Shown: one piece after another, positions 43,395-54,720 of the stretch
How the letters are laid out: each line of letters starts with the position of its first letter
Position numbering within the stretch: the first letter of the stretch is position 1
Assembly: GCA_029582265.1 (NCBI GenBank)
Contig: CM055835.1
Span: 12,207,498 to 12,271,497, forward strand
Reading direction: 5' to 3'
Origin: Zoroaster sp. YZ-2022
Taxonomy: Eukaryota > Echinodermata > Asteroidea > Forcipulatida > Zoroasteridae
DNA length: 64,000 nucleotides
Position numbers and translations under genes: made by a program
Notes under the pieces: generated by a model
Told to the model about the DNA's origin: nothing
Database searches by the model: none
What the model saw: the letters and a program-made list of their open reading frames with translations, nothing else

Positions 43395-43424
43395 TAGTTA
43401 CTTTTTACTTTTAGATTGTTAGTT

Positions 43425-43680
43425 ACTTTTCTTGTTTTTCACCTCTGTGGACCCAGGTTCGAATCCCACTCATACCTGAGCCGGCATGTGGATTGGGTTT
43501 TTCAGTCCCTATATGATCATGTGGGTTTTTTCCCTAAGAATAATTATCTGGGGTTTTTCCTCCTACATGTAAAACTTAAATTTCTTCCTTGTCTTCTTCC
43601 AGTTCAAAAGCTGGGCCCTGAGGAAGAACACTGATAATCTTTGATCGGGTTACCCAGGATAAATAAGAAATAAATAAATG
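43425..43680 (+). mobile_element. SINE-C, tRNA-derived
   Basis: B box GGTTCGAATCC near 43449; tail with TTCAAAAGCTGGGCCCTGAG and an AAATAAATAAATG 3' end, unlike the tails of SINE-A and SINE-B. Confidence 0.65.
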
Positions 43681-43711
43681 TTTCATGAACACAAATCCTG
43701 TTTATACTGAC

Positions 43712-43801
43712 CTGCCTTCCGCCCAGGGTGTCTTCACGAAATAGAGTCAGGACTAATGTGACAAGGGTGTAAACTACGACATGGCACACTAAGCTAATCA
43801 C
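43712..43801 (-). CDS. nup188: nup188 exon l
   Basis: 90 bp, phase 0, acceptor TCTTCAG, donor GTCAGT. Encodes VISLVCHVVVYTLVTLVLTL then FREDTLGGRQ. Confidence 0.85.
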
Positions 43802-44093
43802 CTGAAGACAAATTCAAATGGATCAATCATACATATGCTTGCTTCGTACTTCATGTCAATGTGAAGGCAAAGCACATTTTGACGCCATGAAATCACAGCT
43901 AATGATTCATGCAAGTTGATATTTAAAAAAAATTAAGTTAAACATCGTTGCATTAATAGTGCAACATATGGCAAGTTCAGCTGCAACCTATTGACAGCTA
44001 TAGTTGAAATAAATGTACACGAATACTGACAGGTGGACTTGGCTGGTCTCATATTTTGTTATTAACTTCAGCAAAGCACAGCAGAGAACCACA

Positions 44094-44190
44094 GATGACT
44101 TGGGTGGGATTCGAACCCATGACATCTTGCTAACTAGTGCAGACGTCTTAACCTCTTGAACACCTAGCTTGCCCGATGACGATTGGCTGG
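44094..44190 (-). mobile_element. SINE-A head fragment
   Basis: Only the tRNA-like head with a mutated A box (TGTTCAAGAGG), B box GGTTCGAATCC and its 5' extension GCCAATCGTCATCGGGCAAG. Confidence 0.7.
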
Positions 44191-44315
44191 CACAAAATGC
44201 TCAGAGTCATGTTCAGTATAGCCAAATGTGCAGCGTTGGACTGTATTTGTAATAGTCTTAAAAAATACCTAAGAAAATAGGTCTCTGAGAAATTCACGGT
44301 TGGTCAAGGCCTTAC

Positions 44316-44516
44316 CGAATTCTGCTGGCCTGGTAGGCTTCCGAGCTGGCCGGTCATGTACCGGAACACCTGCAGCTGGAGTGCCTGCTGGCCAAGCTTA
44401 CGGACCAACACCATGTCACTGTCCGGCCACAGGATACCGTTAAGAACCAGCCAGGCCAGTAGGACTGGCCCGTGGACCGGCAGACTACCCAGGTTCTGGA
44501 AAATGGATGTCAGCTC
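44316..44516 (-). CDS. nup188: nup188 exon k
   Basis: 201 bp, phase 0, acceptor TCCACAG, donor GTAAGG. Encodes ELTSIFQNLGSLPVHGPVLL, then AWLVLNGILWPDSDMVLVRK and LGQQALQLQVFRYMTGQLGS. Noticeably GC-richer than its surroundings. The hAT-2 element starts 52 bases upstream of its acceptor. Confidence 0.93.
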
Positions 44517-44567
44517 CTGTGGAAGATGAATACCAATATTAACAATAAAAATATTTTTTTTAAAAAG

Positions 44568-46681
44568 CAGGGCTCTCAAAAGTAGCCGGTCACCGGCGGC
44601 AAATCGCCGCCTGCGGCAGGTTTTGCCGCCGGCTACTTTTCACTGGATGACCAAAAATATTTTTTTCACCTTTCTGTGAACTTCTCTGCAAAAAACTGAT
44701 TACGACGCGTGCGATACGTAAGTTTTATTTACCTGAAATCACGTCAAAACTAGTCAGTTTTCTCAGCGACACGGCGCAGCCATTATGTATGACATAAAAC
44801 ACAATAAGCGGGGCCAATTTTCATCCGTCCGTTAGCAGTTTTTCCAATGGTTGTTATTTATTTTTGAGTACCTGAAACCGACCAAAACGTGTTTCAACAT
44901 GTGAATGGACATGCAGGCTTATACTAGAACTAATTTGAGTTGATTTATTTTATTTATTTTATTTTTATATTAATTTTTTTACCCTTAAATTTCCATAAAA
45001 ATTGGATGGAAAAAGTTACCTCACTTTTCCGTCCATTTGTTGATGGAAATTTTAGGGTAATTAAAAAAATAATAGTAATAACTCAAATTATCTTTAGGAT
45101 AAGCATGCATGTCTATTCAAATGTTGAAATTCTTTTGGGTGGTTTCAGATAATTAAACAAAAATTACAACCATTAGAAAAACTGCTAACGTGACGGTAGG
45201 AAAGTGCCTTTATTGTGTTTTATGTCGATACTCCTCACGCTTTGTGTAAGCTGTATCCTGATTGGTTAACGATGTTTCCTGTACTGTGATTCCATACACT
45301 TTTGTCAAATTGTTTGTGATACATTGTATCCATTCATTATTAAAGACTCAAGTAGGCGGCTGCGGCACATATACTACAAACAAGTATCAAACTAGCTGTT
45401 CAGGATGGAATGTTTGCCTATTGTTCACAGTAATTGGATTAGTGAGACCTTAAAGGCTGCTTTATGTCTGCGCTGGAGTGTGCAACACGATGTGTAAAAA
45501 AGAGGATTTTATTTATAGGGATGTCCACATTAATTGTTGTCCTAATAAAAAAGTGTTATTGAAATTGGTTTTGTTGTGTAATTATTTTGATGTGCCACCG
45601 ACTATCCCTCAGCATATCGCCAACATTAACATTTATTTACCCACCGATACCAAGCTTTCTTGTGTATTACATAAATTTGCCGACAAGGTGACAGTTTGTT
45701 TCAAAAGAAATACATAAAAGGAGGTGTTAAGTCGGTCATTGTCGAGTTCAGTAATGATCATGTCATTGGTGGCTGTCAACTTCCGATCGGTTCAGTCGCA
45801 AGGATCGGCAAGAAATATCTTGATATTCCGGCAATGTCAGTGCCGTACAACGCGGTTTTCCGCGCATGCGAAATGTCGCCACGCGACAAGCGGAGCCGCC
45901 ACGGCCTGGTAACATGAACATGACTGTTGGTATTCCTCTGGCAATGAATGCAAAACTCCCACCCCACCAAAGTGAACACGATTTATAACTTATCATTAAG
46001 TAACAATCAGTACACGCAACCGATTTTGAACAAGAAATATTGGGTTCTGAAAATAATCTTAATTCTTAAAATCGTTGTTTAGTAGTAGCAGTTGTTGTTT
46101 TAATTATTCCTAGCTAGGTCTCTTATAAATTCATTCTTTCAGGAAACAAGGTTTATTGAAATTTAACTAAAGTTCATTGTGATAGAAACAAATTAACATT
46201 CAAGTTCTGGTTTTATATTTGTAATATTTTGCAGTTTGTTAGTTTGTAATATTAAAAAGAATTACTACTCAAAGTCATGTCCTTATCCAAAGCCAACATA
46301 ACTTACGGGATATCCTTATTTAGAAGGCAGGCGCGGCATGCACAACGAGTTAGTTCCGCCCACATCGCCTTTGATCGACCAATGACATTCTTCAACACGT
46401 GTTTTGTGACATGAACGTCCATGTCAACACTGCTAGCTATATGCATGCGCTCTGATCACACATACCTGTACTTCTGACACGCACACAGTCACGTATACGT
46501 GGGCCGCAAACATGCACCTCAGAGAGTACAATTTTCAATTTTTTCCGGGGGTGGGCCGCCGGACCCCTCCTTTCCCAGAACGCCTCGCGCCTTCGGCGCT
46601 CAGCAAATGGTTTGCCCATTTGTCTGCACCCTATTACTTTTTTCTTGTACCCTCCTACTCCTCTAAACTTTGAGAGCCCTG
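44568..46681. mobile_element. hAT-2 element carrying a hAT-1 body
   Basis: Ends CAGGGCTCTCAAA (44568-44580) and TTTGAGAGCCCTG (46669-46681); AAAAAG on both sides. 44590-44640 is a GC-rich hairpin (AGTAGCCGG / CCGGCTACT). 45340-46460 is the reverse complement of the hAT-1 body at 9090-10150, including AACACGTGTTGAA and GGATATCCTTATTTAGAAGG. Non-coding. Confidence 0.8.
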
Positions 46682-46699
46682 AAAAAGAACACTTTATGC

Positions 46700-47159
46700 T
46701 AAGGCTGTGTATTTTGGGTTATTTCGGGAATCGGATACCCGAAATTGGAAATCCCTGGGTACCTGTAAACACATAAAACTCCCAAATGTATAAAATAACC
46801 ATCATGAGCACAAGTTGTTTTATTAGAGTCACAATAAATGTGGACCCACTGTAATAATTTCCCGCCTCTATATTAAAAACGACTAGTAGCATCCCCATTC
46901 CCTACAATAATAATAATAATAATGTGTGGACTTATATAGCGCACGTATCCACCAACTAAGTGGTGCTCAAGGCGCATTCTTTTACGTGCATTACTACACA
47001 CATTTTGTTACAAAATAAAATCAGAGACTTCCATTTGTGTCGCTTAATGTTCAGTCGGAATTTTAAGAAGTCGTTTACGGGTAATTGGAATCGAAAAATG
47101 GAACTGGGTAATGACAGTTTTGGTCGATTATTCCGGTACCTGGATACCCGGCAGTCTTA
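46700..47159. mobile_element. hAT-1 degenerate short copy
   Basis: TAAGGCTGTG at the left with GGATACCCGAAATT; GGATACCCGGCAGTCTTA at the right. Interrupted by a SINE-B tail fragment (about 46905-46985). The 36-bp array starts inside its right end. Confidence 0.72.
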
Positions 47160-47945
47160 CTTCATGCATATTCATATTGGAGTGTTGTAGCCTTACTTCA
47201 TGCATATTCATATTGGAGTGTTGTAGCCTTACTTCATGCATATTCATATATGAGTATTGTAGCCTTACTTCATGCATATTCATATTGGAGTGTTGTAGCC
47301 TTACTTCATGCATATTCATATTGGAGTATTGTAGCCTTACTTCATGCATATTCATATTGGAGTGTTGTAGCCTTACTTCATGCATATTCATATTGGAGTA
47401 TTGTAGCCTTACTTCATGCATATTCATATTGGAGTATTGTAGCCTTACTTCATGCATATTCATATTGGAGTATTGTAGCCTTACTTCATGCATATTCATA
47501 TTGGAGTGTTGTAGCCTTACTTCATGCATATTCATATTGGAGTATTGTAGCCTTACTTCATGCATATTCATATTGGAGTGTTGTAGCCTTACTTCATGCA
47601 TATTCATATTGGAGTATTGTAGCCTTACGTCATGCATATTCATATTGGAGTATTGTAGCCTTACTTCATGCATATTCATATTGGAGTGTTGTAGCCTTAC
47701 TTCATGCATATTCATATTGGAGTATTGTAGCCTTACTTCATGCATATTCATATTGGAGTGTTGTAGCCTTACTTCATGCATATTCATATTGGAGTATTGT
47801 AGCCTTACTTCATGCATATTCATATTGGAGTGTTGTAGCCTTACTTCATGCATATTCATATTGGAGTATTGTAGCCTTACTTCATGCATATTCATATTGG
47901 TGTATTGTAGCCTTACTTCATGTATATTCATATTCGAGTAGCGCA
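47152..47945. repeat. 36-bp minisatellite, about 22 units
   Basis: Unit GTAGCCTTACTTCATGCATA then TTCATATTGGAGTGTT; positions 33-36 alternate between GTGTT and GTATT. The period is a multiple of three, so frames of 240-310 codons run on both strands; these are artefacts. Lies in nup188 intron j-k. Confidence 0.95.
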
Positions 47946-48087
47946 TCAGACTCAAGTTCACAAAATTTAATGTAGCTTTGAAATAATATGTAAATGAAAT
48001 TGAAATATAGAAAGAATATGTGCAGACAAACAATGCAGTCACATAATAGCTGTCAAACATAACTGATGAATAATAAATAGTACTTAC
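47946..48087. other. Intron sequence next to exon j
   Basis: AT-rich; nothing recognised. Confidence 0.4.
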
Positions 48088-48130
48088 CCCTGCCAGCTTT
48101 TTATTGGTAGAGAGACAATGAATGGGTATT
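48088..48130 (-). CDS. nup188: nup188 exon j
   Basis: 43 bp, completes the split glycine and ends in phase 0, donor GTAAGT. Encodes IPIHCLSTNKKLAG. Confidence 0.8.
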
Positions 48131-48179
48131 CTGTAAAGGAATGAACAAAGAAATCAGTTCGGTTTGTGGGAACAGCATG

Positions 48180-48425
48180 TGATTTGGATCTCAACTACTG
48201 TGAAGTGAGAATGCGGTTCTGATAAGAACCATATAGTTCTTCTCTACATTTCAACTAGCGTGCTCTAGTCATCGTCAATAAATCAAATGATTATTGGTTT
48301 CCATATGCGGTAACACCATGTGGCTTAGATCTCAACCAGCCCAAAAGTGAGATTGTGGTCCTGATCAGAACCATATAGTTCTTCTCTACATTTCAACTAG
48401 TGTGCTGTAGTCATCATCAGGAGAT
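48180..48425. repeat. Imperfect direct repeat, 2 units of about 130 bp
   Basis: ACCATATAGTTCTTCTCTAC and CATTTCAACTAG occur twice, each after a short hairpin (GGTTCTGATAAGAACC; GGTCCTGATCAGAACC in the second). Confidence 0.7.
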
Positions 48426-48529
48426 TGAAGAGAATTGGCAGATGCTTCTGGTTAAGTAGGCTCTGGTTAGGATCCTGCTTTGGAGGGGCAAATTCTGATT
48501 GGTTCTTGTTGGAGCGTGTTGGATTGTAC

Positions 48530-48617
48530 TAACCCTAACTCCCTAAGCATTGTTACTAAACAATAAAAATCCTTCAAAATCCTCCAACTGCTTTTGTTGT
48601 CTAGGGAGTTAGGGCTA
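48530..48617. mobile_element. 88-bp MITE, relative of the 53-55 kb block
   Basis: TAACCCTAACTCCCTA at the left, TAGGGAGTTAGGGCTA at the right. The inside contains AATCCTTCAAAATCCT, words found in the minisatellites at 53090-55610. Confidence 0.7.
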
Positions 48618-48975
48618 ATGCTTTGTGATTGGATAAAAGGATAAAAGTAAAAATATATTTGTATTTTGACCGATCACTGTTTGTGACTTTGCCATACAAC
48701 TTGTATGCGACATGTTGAGTATATTTATGCAATATTTATGCATTTCATAAAACACATCAACATGTACACGTACATGAATATGCTTTAACCAGCTGGTGTT
48801 TCTGTGAGTTTTACGTTTTACTATGGACACTGTGTTTCTGAAGTCCCAAGTCGTGGGTTAGGACTTCGGGTTGTGCGCATGATGTGGTGAGCTATTTTTA
48901 CGTCACTGATAAAAAGAATATTGACCAATGAAATACGCTTATTAGTTCATAAATATGTATGAGGTGTAATAATAA

Positions 48976-49195
48976 TTAATTGATTTAATTTTGCCCTAAC
49001 ACCAACGTGTGTATAGCACTGTATACTCGGTGCTTTCCGAGTGTCTGTGAAAAAACTATACAGGCGGGACTCGGGCGGGATTCAAACCCACGACCTCCTG
49101 CTTACTAGTGCAGACGTCTTAACCTCTCGACCACCGAGCTTGCCCGATGGCGATTGGCTGGCTAGAATCCTATATAGCAGCGGGTTCTGCGATAT
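48976..49195 (-). mobile_element. SINE-A, near full length
   Basis: Full head and tail plus a 5' extension beyond the A box (GCCAATCGCCATCGGGCAAG). B box changed to GGTTTGAATCC. Confidence 0.85.
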
Positions 49196-49436
49196 ATATA
49201 GGTTGGTGAAATTCTTGCGTCGGGAAATAAACAATTGATTTAATTTTGCCCTAACACCGACGTGTGTATAGCACTGTATACTCGGTGTTTTCCGAGTCTC
49301 TGTGAAAAAACTACACAGGCGGGACTCGAGCGGGATTCGAACCCACGACCTCCTGCTTACTAGTGCAGACGTCTTAACCTCTCGACCACTGAGCTTGCCC
49401 GATGGCGATTGGCCGGCTAGAATCCTATAAATAGGT
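49196..49436 (-). mobile_element. SINE-A, near full length, tandem with the previous
   Basis: Same family and orientation as 48976-49195, joined directly. Lies about 25 bases from the exon i donor. Confidence 0.85.
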
Positions 49437-49460
49437 GCAATAATAATAGTGTGTACTTAC

Positions 49461-49532
49461 CCTTCTTCTCCAGGTGTAGTTATCAATGTATAGAGGTTCA
49501 TACACTCAATAAGTAACATACTGCATAGAAAC
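49461..49532 (-). CDS. nup188: nup188 exon i
   Basis: 72 bp, completes the split glycine, ends with another split glycine, donor GTAAGT. Encodes FLCSMLLIECMNLYTLITTP then GEE. A SINE-A lies about 25 bases past its donor. Confidence 0.85.
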
Positions 49533-49821
49533 CTGTTACAGAAAACAATACATGTTTCTATTCATTAATCAGTTCACAAGAGGGCCTATTTGGGGAACTC
49601 AATTGCAAAGACAGTCTTATTTTTTCAAGTGGAATGACAAAAAACTCCACATTGTCAAGTATGGATTGACAACCAAATCCATATAGATTTGATTGATACC
49701 CAAGAAAAAGCCGTGCAAGATAGGGAAAGAACCACTGTCCGCTCCGTGCAGGACCTTTAGAGGGCGCCCTCCACTCAAGCAGCAGCTTGTCACCATGGCA
49801 TTTAGAATATCATTGGTGCCG

Positions 49822-50010
49822 AGGCTTGGCGGTTTAGAGCATTGGGCTTGTGTTCTGATGGACGAGTCATCAGAAAGGGGTTTGAATCCCAGCCGTGACT
49901 GTGGTACTTGTGTCCTTGAGCAAGCATGTTTAACCGGCCAAGTTAACCTGGAGGTCGTAGGTTCAAATCCTGCTCGAGTCAATTTATCTTTATTCACTCC
50001 AAACCGGGAT
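49822..50010 (+). mobile_element. SINE-B head fused to a SINE-A-like head
   Basis: GGTTTAGAGCATTGGGCTTG, TTTGAATCCCAGCC and TACTTGTGTCCTTGAGCAAG match SINE-B (60748). It is followed by GGAGGTCGTAGGTTCAAATC and CTGCTCGAGTC, a second tRNA-like head of SINE-A type. Confidence 0.7.
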
Positions 50011-50256
50011 GAATAAGATTTGAATTTAAATCAATCTAATAAAGGAAGATCTGCGGTAGCACTCTGCACAATTCTTTCTATTGAGTTGTAAAATGTGGTG
50101 GTTCTGGGAAGAACTGGTGGTTTTTCAACTCAGACATGTTTTTCAGTTTTCTATAGCACTATTGTTAAAGAAAAAAGAGGAAATCAGCTGATCAGCTGAA
50201 AAGTTGCATGCCTGTCAACTGGACGTTTTGATGGGTATGCTGTCACATACACTCAC

Positions 50257-50339
50257 CCAATACGTGCTGTAAGCTGATGAGCCAAATCCTCAGCATCGAG
50301 TAGGTATCTGTACGGTTGGCGAGTCCCAAAGCCTTGTTT
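50257..50339 (-). CDS. nup188: nup188 exon h
   Basis: 83 bp, starts phase 0, ends with two bases of a split glycine codon, donor GTGAGT. Encodes KQGFGTRQPYRYLLDAED then LAHQLTARI. QGFGTRQ is the most recognisable Nup188 word. Confidence 0.92.
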
Positions 50340-50609
50340 CTGCAAGTGGCAAATAATCAGAAATTTAACCAAAAAGCCTCCATAAAAAAATCCTAAACCT
50401 CCACCAAAAATCCTATTGATAATCTCAAAAAACACAAATAATCAAAGTTTTACATAAAACTTACTTGGTGTTATTATGTTGATAATGGCATCAAACATCC
50501 CTTGAAATATTTCTGTCATTTTAGGACAATTCGTCAAATTATTTTGCAAATGGCTTTCTGCATGCTGGAGATGTAAATTTGTTAATGACACAAGCTGAAA
50601 CTTTCACAG

Positions 50610-50897
50610 GTTGAAGTTGTGGCTCCACGCCTTTGGAATGATTTACCTCTGTACATTCGTGAATCTCAATCTGTTGACTCCTTCAAGAAAAACTTAAAAA
50701 CTCATCTTATGTGTATTGCCTATAAGGACTACTAACATTCATTTATGCATTTTTTAAATCTTTTGTTTAGTATTATATTGCATTTGCTATTGTATTGTTA
50801 TGCTATTGTATGATTTCTTGTTTACTGTAAAGCGCCTTGAGCACTTCTTGGTGGATGTGTGCGCATTATAAATCTTCTGTATTATTATTATTATTAT
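50610..50897 (+). mobile_element. L2/CR1-like element, 5'-truncated 3' end
   Basis: Near-identical to 40605-41003 (VAPRLWNDLPLYIRES to stop, then the tail and (ATT)n), with an internal deletion of the untranslated part. Confidence 0.88.
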
Positions 50898-50945
50898 ATT
50901 ATCTCTTGATTCTTATAAAGTATGGATATATTTGATTTGTTTTTT

Positions 50946-51190
50946 GCGCTTACACCGATGTAATGTACAAAGCACTGTATACTCAGTGCTTTCCAAGTCG
51001 ATGTGGAAAGAAAAACCACAGTGGAATCGGGCGGGATTCGAACCCATGACTTCCTGCTTACTTGTGCAGATGTCTCTCGACCACCGAGCTTGCCCGATGG
51101 CGATTGGCTGGCTAGAATCCTATATAGCAGTGGGTACTGCAATATGTATAGATTGGTGAAATTCTTGCATCGGGTTATAAACAATTGATT
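50946..51190 (-). mobile_element. SINE-A, diverged
   Basis: B box GGTTCGAATCC, head with a small deletion before the A box, 5' extension present, tail altered (GTAATGTACAAAGCACTG). Confidence 0.82.
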
Positions 51191-51288
51191 TGATTTTTGG
51201 CCTCTTGATTCTCATAAAGTATGGATGCATTTACAGACATTTTGCACAAAGTGTACAATGGCGTTACATTTTAACGACATGATGAAAT

Positions 51289-51538
51289 AATTGATTTAAT
51301 TTTGCCCTACACCGACGTGTGCATAGCACTGTATGCTCAGTGCTTTTCGAGTGTCTGTGAAAAAACTACACAGGCGACTCGGGCGGGATTCGAACCCACG
51401 ACCTCCTGCTTACTAGTGCAGACGGTCGTGGGTTCGAATCCCGCCCGTGTCGCCTGTGTAGTTTTTTCACAGACACTCGCAAAGCACTGAGCATACAGTG
51501 CTATGCACACGTCGGTGTAGGGCGAAATTAAATCAATT
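51289..51538. mobile_element. Head-to-head SINE-A palindrome with B boxes
   Basis: Arms 51289-51403 and 51424-51538 are near-perfect reverse complements (about 115 bp); the 20-bp centre is the anticodon region CTTACTAGTGCAGAC. Both arms keep a B box; neither keeps an A box. Confidence 0.92.
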
Positions 51539-51713
51539 GTTTATCTCCCGACGCAAGAATTTCATCAACCTATATATGATGAAATAAGCTGACACCTTTA
51601 CAAGTATTTTTTTTTATATATCTCTTGATTCTAACAAAGTATGGATTCATAAACAGATCTTTTACCAAGAGTGTTTACTGGATTAAACAAAAAAATTATA
51701 AATAGACCTTTAC

Positions 51714-51800
51714 CTGGAAAAGTTGTGCCAGTGATAAGAGGTTCACAGTCGGGTCCTCCTGATCTCGTACATACAGAAGAATTATCTCAAGAAGTTCACA
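51714..51800 (-). CDS. nup188: nup188 exon g
   Basis: 87 bp, phase 0, acceptor TTTTAG, donor GTAAAG. Encodes CELLEIILLYVRDQEDPTVN then LLSLAQLFQ. Confidence 0.9.
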
Positions 51801-51964
51801 CTAAAAGGAGACAAAAGTCATTAATGGTAAGGTAACAAATGATGGAAATGTGATGTGAAACTTACTCGGTGTTAACCTGATGATGGTATCAATCTTCCCT
51901 CAAAATAATTTCGCCCCGAGGTGCTGTCACGTTTTAAAAAAAATGAAAAAACAGTATATTTCTT

Positions 51965-52111
51965 TTGATTTAATTTTGCCCTACACCGACGTGTGTATAG
52001 CACTGTGTGCTCAGTGCTTTCCGAGTGTCTGTGAAAAAACTACACAGGCACTCAGAAAACACTGAGCATACAGTGCTATACACACGTCGGTGTAGGGCAA
52101 AATTAAATCAA
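51965..52111. mobile_element. SINE-A tail palindrome without head
   Basis: Arms 51965-52027 and 52049-52111 are reverse complements of the SINE-A tail (GCCCTACACCGACGTGTGTA), with a 21-bp centre. The tRNA-like head is absent. Confidence 0.88.
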
Positions 52112-52482
52112 TTGTTTATCTCACGATGCAAGAATTTCACCAATCAGTATATTTATTGTTCAATTATTTAAAGCATAAACTTGTCCTAGCCAAAGTGTAG
52201 TGATGCAATTATACGGTTAATCTGTTCACCAAACTAAATGTTTTAAACATAAAATTGAAGACGGTAGAAAAATAACAGTAGAAAAAATAGATCATATGTT
52301 AAATTTATGTTATTCACTATATCTAGAGATGTTGATGATTGTATGGGGTTAATGTACAAAAAAAGGTAGCATCAGTTTTCTAAAAGTAGTTTTCTGATAA
52401 CGGAACTGTAAAAATTAACCGAGTAACCGTTTTAAAACATTTGGTTAACTGAGTATCTGAGTAATCATTGCAGCACTGCAAT
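52112..52482. other. Intron sequence, nothing recognised
   Basis: AT-rich spacer in nup188 intron f-g. Confidence 0.4.
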
Positions 52483-52665
52483 GATTATAGAATAGTTATA
52501 GAACAGTTATAGAATAGAACAGTTATAGAATAAAACAGTTATAGAATAAAACAGTTATAGAATAAAACAGTTATAGAATAAAACAGTTATAGAATAAAAC
52601 AGTTATAGAATAAAACAGTTATAGAATAAAACAGTTATAGAATAAATCAGTTATAGAATAGTTAA
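52483..52665. repeat. 16-bp tandem repeat, about 11 units
   Basis: Unit ACAGTTATAGAATAAA; the array ends about 20 bases before the donor of exon f. Confidence 0.9.
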
Positions 52666-52686
52666 ATTTAATTTCTTTAGGCTTAC

Positions 52687-52734
52687 CTGTTCCGTCAGAC
52701 CCTGTAGACACCAACGGATACTGTGCCTCTCACT
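52687..52734 (-). CDS. nup188: nup188 exon f
   Basis: 48 bp, phase 0, acceptor ACACAG, donor GTAAGC. Encodes SERHSIRWCLQGLTEQ. The intron before it contains the 2.5-kb minisatellite block. Confidence 0.9.
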
Positions 52735-53089
52735 CTGTGTATCAAATGAACCAATGAAAGCACAGAATACATTCAGTCCGACCAATCACAATCAGCGTAA
52801 CTTTCAGTCAGTTTTATATTTATTACCTTGACCTCCAACTCAAATTAAAACATAGCAAAGTGATCTCAACATTGAAGAGTTGTACAGTTTGTTTTCAAGT
52901 TAAAATAATTCCTACTGCATATACCCTTTTAAAAGGTATTAAGGTTTTAGAATTGGAAATTCAAAAATAACCAAATGGTTGAAGTGTAATGTGAAAATTT
53001 TTTGGTGTAAAAAGCTGATGATGGATCAATCTTCCCTTTTAATTATTTTGTCTGAGGTGCAATGATTTTAGTAAACATTAACCCTAACT

Positions 53090-54720
53090 CCCTATGCCCA
53101 TTTGCTTACACATAACCTGAATCCTTCCTAACTCCCTAGGCCCATTTGCTTACACATAACCTGAATCCTTCCTAACTCCCTAGGCCCATTTGTTTACACA
53201 TAACCTGAATCCTTCCTAACTCCCTAGGCCCATTTGCTTACACATAACCTGAATCCTTCCTAACTCCCTAGGCCCATTTGCTTACACATAACCTGAATCC
53301 TTCCTAACTCCCTAGGCCCATTTGCTTACACATAACCTGAATCCTTCCTAACTCCCTAGGCCCATTTGCTTACACATAACCTGAATCCTTCCTAACTCCC
53401 TAGGCCCATTTGCTTACACATAACCTGAATCCTTCCTAACTCCCTAGGCCCATTTGCTTACACATAACCTGAATCCTTCCTAACTCCCTAGGCCCATTTG
53501 CTTACACATAACCTGAATCCTTCCTAACTCCCTAGGCCCATTTGCTTACACATAACCTGAATCCTTCCTAACTCCCTAGGCCCATTTGCTTACACATAAC
53601 CTGAATCCTTCCTAACTCCCTAGGCCCATTTGCTTACACATAACCTGAATCCTTCCTAACTCCCTAGGCCCATTTGCTTACACATAACCTGAATCCTTCC
53701 TAACTCCCTAGGCCCATTTGCTTACACATAACCTGAATCCTTCCTAACTCCCTAGGCCCATTTGCTTACACATAACCTGAATCCTCCTAACTCCCTAGGC
53801 CCATTTGCTTACACATAACCTGAATCCTCCCTAACTCCCTAGGCCCATTTGCTTACACATAACCTGAATCCTTCCTAACTCCCTAGGCCCATTTGCTTAC
53901 ACATAACCTGAATCCTTCCTAACTCCCTAGGCCCATTTGCTTACACATAACCTGAATCCTTCCTAACTCCCTAGGCCCATTTGCTTACACATAACCTGAA
54001 TCCTTCCTAACTCCCTAGGCCCATTTGCTTACACATAACCTGAATCCTTCCTAACTCCCTAGGCCCATTTGCTTACACATAACCTGAATCCTTCCTAACT
54101 CCCTAGGCCCATTTGCTTACACATAACCTGAATTCTTCCTAACTCCCTAGGCCCATTTGCTTACACATAACCTGAATCCTTCCTAACTCCCTAGGCCCAT
54201 TTGCTTACACATAACCTGAATCCTTCCTAACTCCCTAGGCCCATTTGCTTACACATAACCTGAATCCTTCCTAACTCCCTAGGCCCATTTGCTTACACAT
54301 AACCTGAATCCTTCCTAACTCCCTAGGCCCATTTGCTTACACATAACCTGTATCCTTCCTAACTCCCTAGGCCCATTTGCTTACACATAACCTGTATCCT
54401 TCCTAACTCCCTAGGCCCATTTGCTTACACATAACCTGAATCCTTCCTAACTCCCTGGGCCCATTTGCTTACACATAACCTGAATCCTTCCTAACTCCCT
54501 AGGCCCATTTGCTTACACATAACCTGAATCCTAACAACCTCCCTGGGCCCATGTGCTTACACATAACCTGAATCCTTCCTAACTCCCTTGGCCCATTTGC
54601 TTACACATAACCTGAATCCTTCCTAACTCCCTAGGCCCACTTGCTTACATATAACCTGAATCCTTCCTAACTCCCTAGGCCCACTAGATTACAAATAACC
54701 TGAATCCTTCCTAATCCTAG
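53090..54720. repeat. 44-bp minisatellite, about 37 units
   Basis: Unit CCCTAGGCCCATTTGCTTAC then ACATAACCTGAATCCTTCCTAACT split at 20. Very homogeneous in the centre, more diverged towards 54500-54720. Confidence 0.96.

Noticed and set aside
43270..43400. Extra nup188 exon between exons l and m (GTAAGT-like site near 43277)
   Set aside because: Exons l and m join in phase and continue the conserved protein without a gap; the signal lies in a foldback repeat.
47111..48060. Frames of 240-310 codons over the 36-bp array
   Set aside because: Same artefact of a repeat period divisible by three; lies in a nup188 intron.
53090..54720. Telomere-like repeat (CCCTAA words)
   Set aside because: CCCTAA-type words occur only as part of a 44-bp unit and at element ends, not as tandem hexamers.
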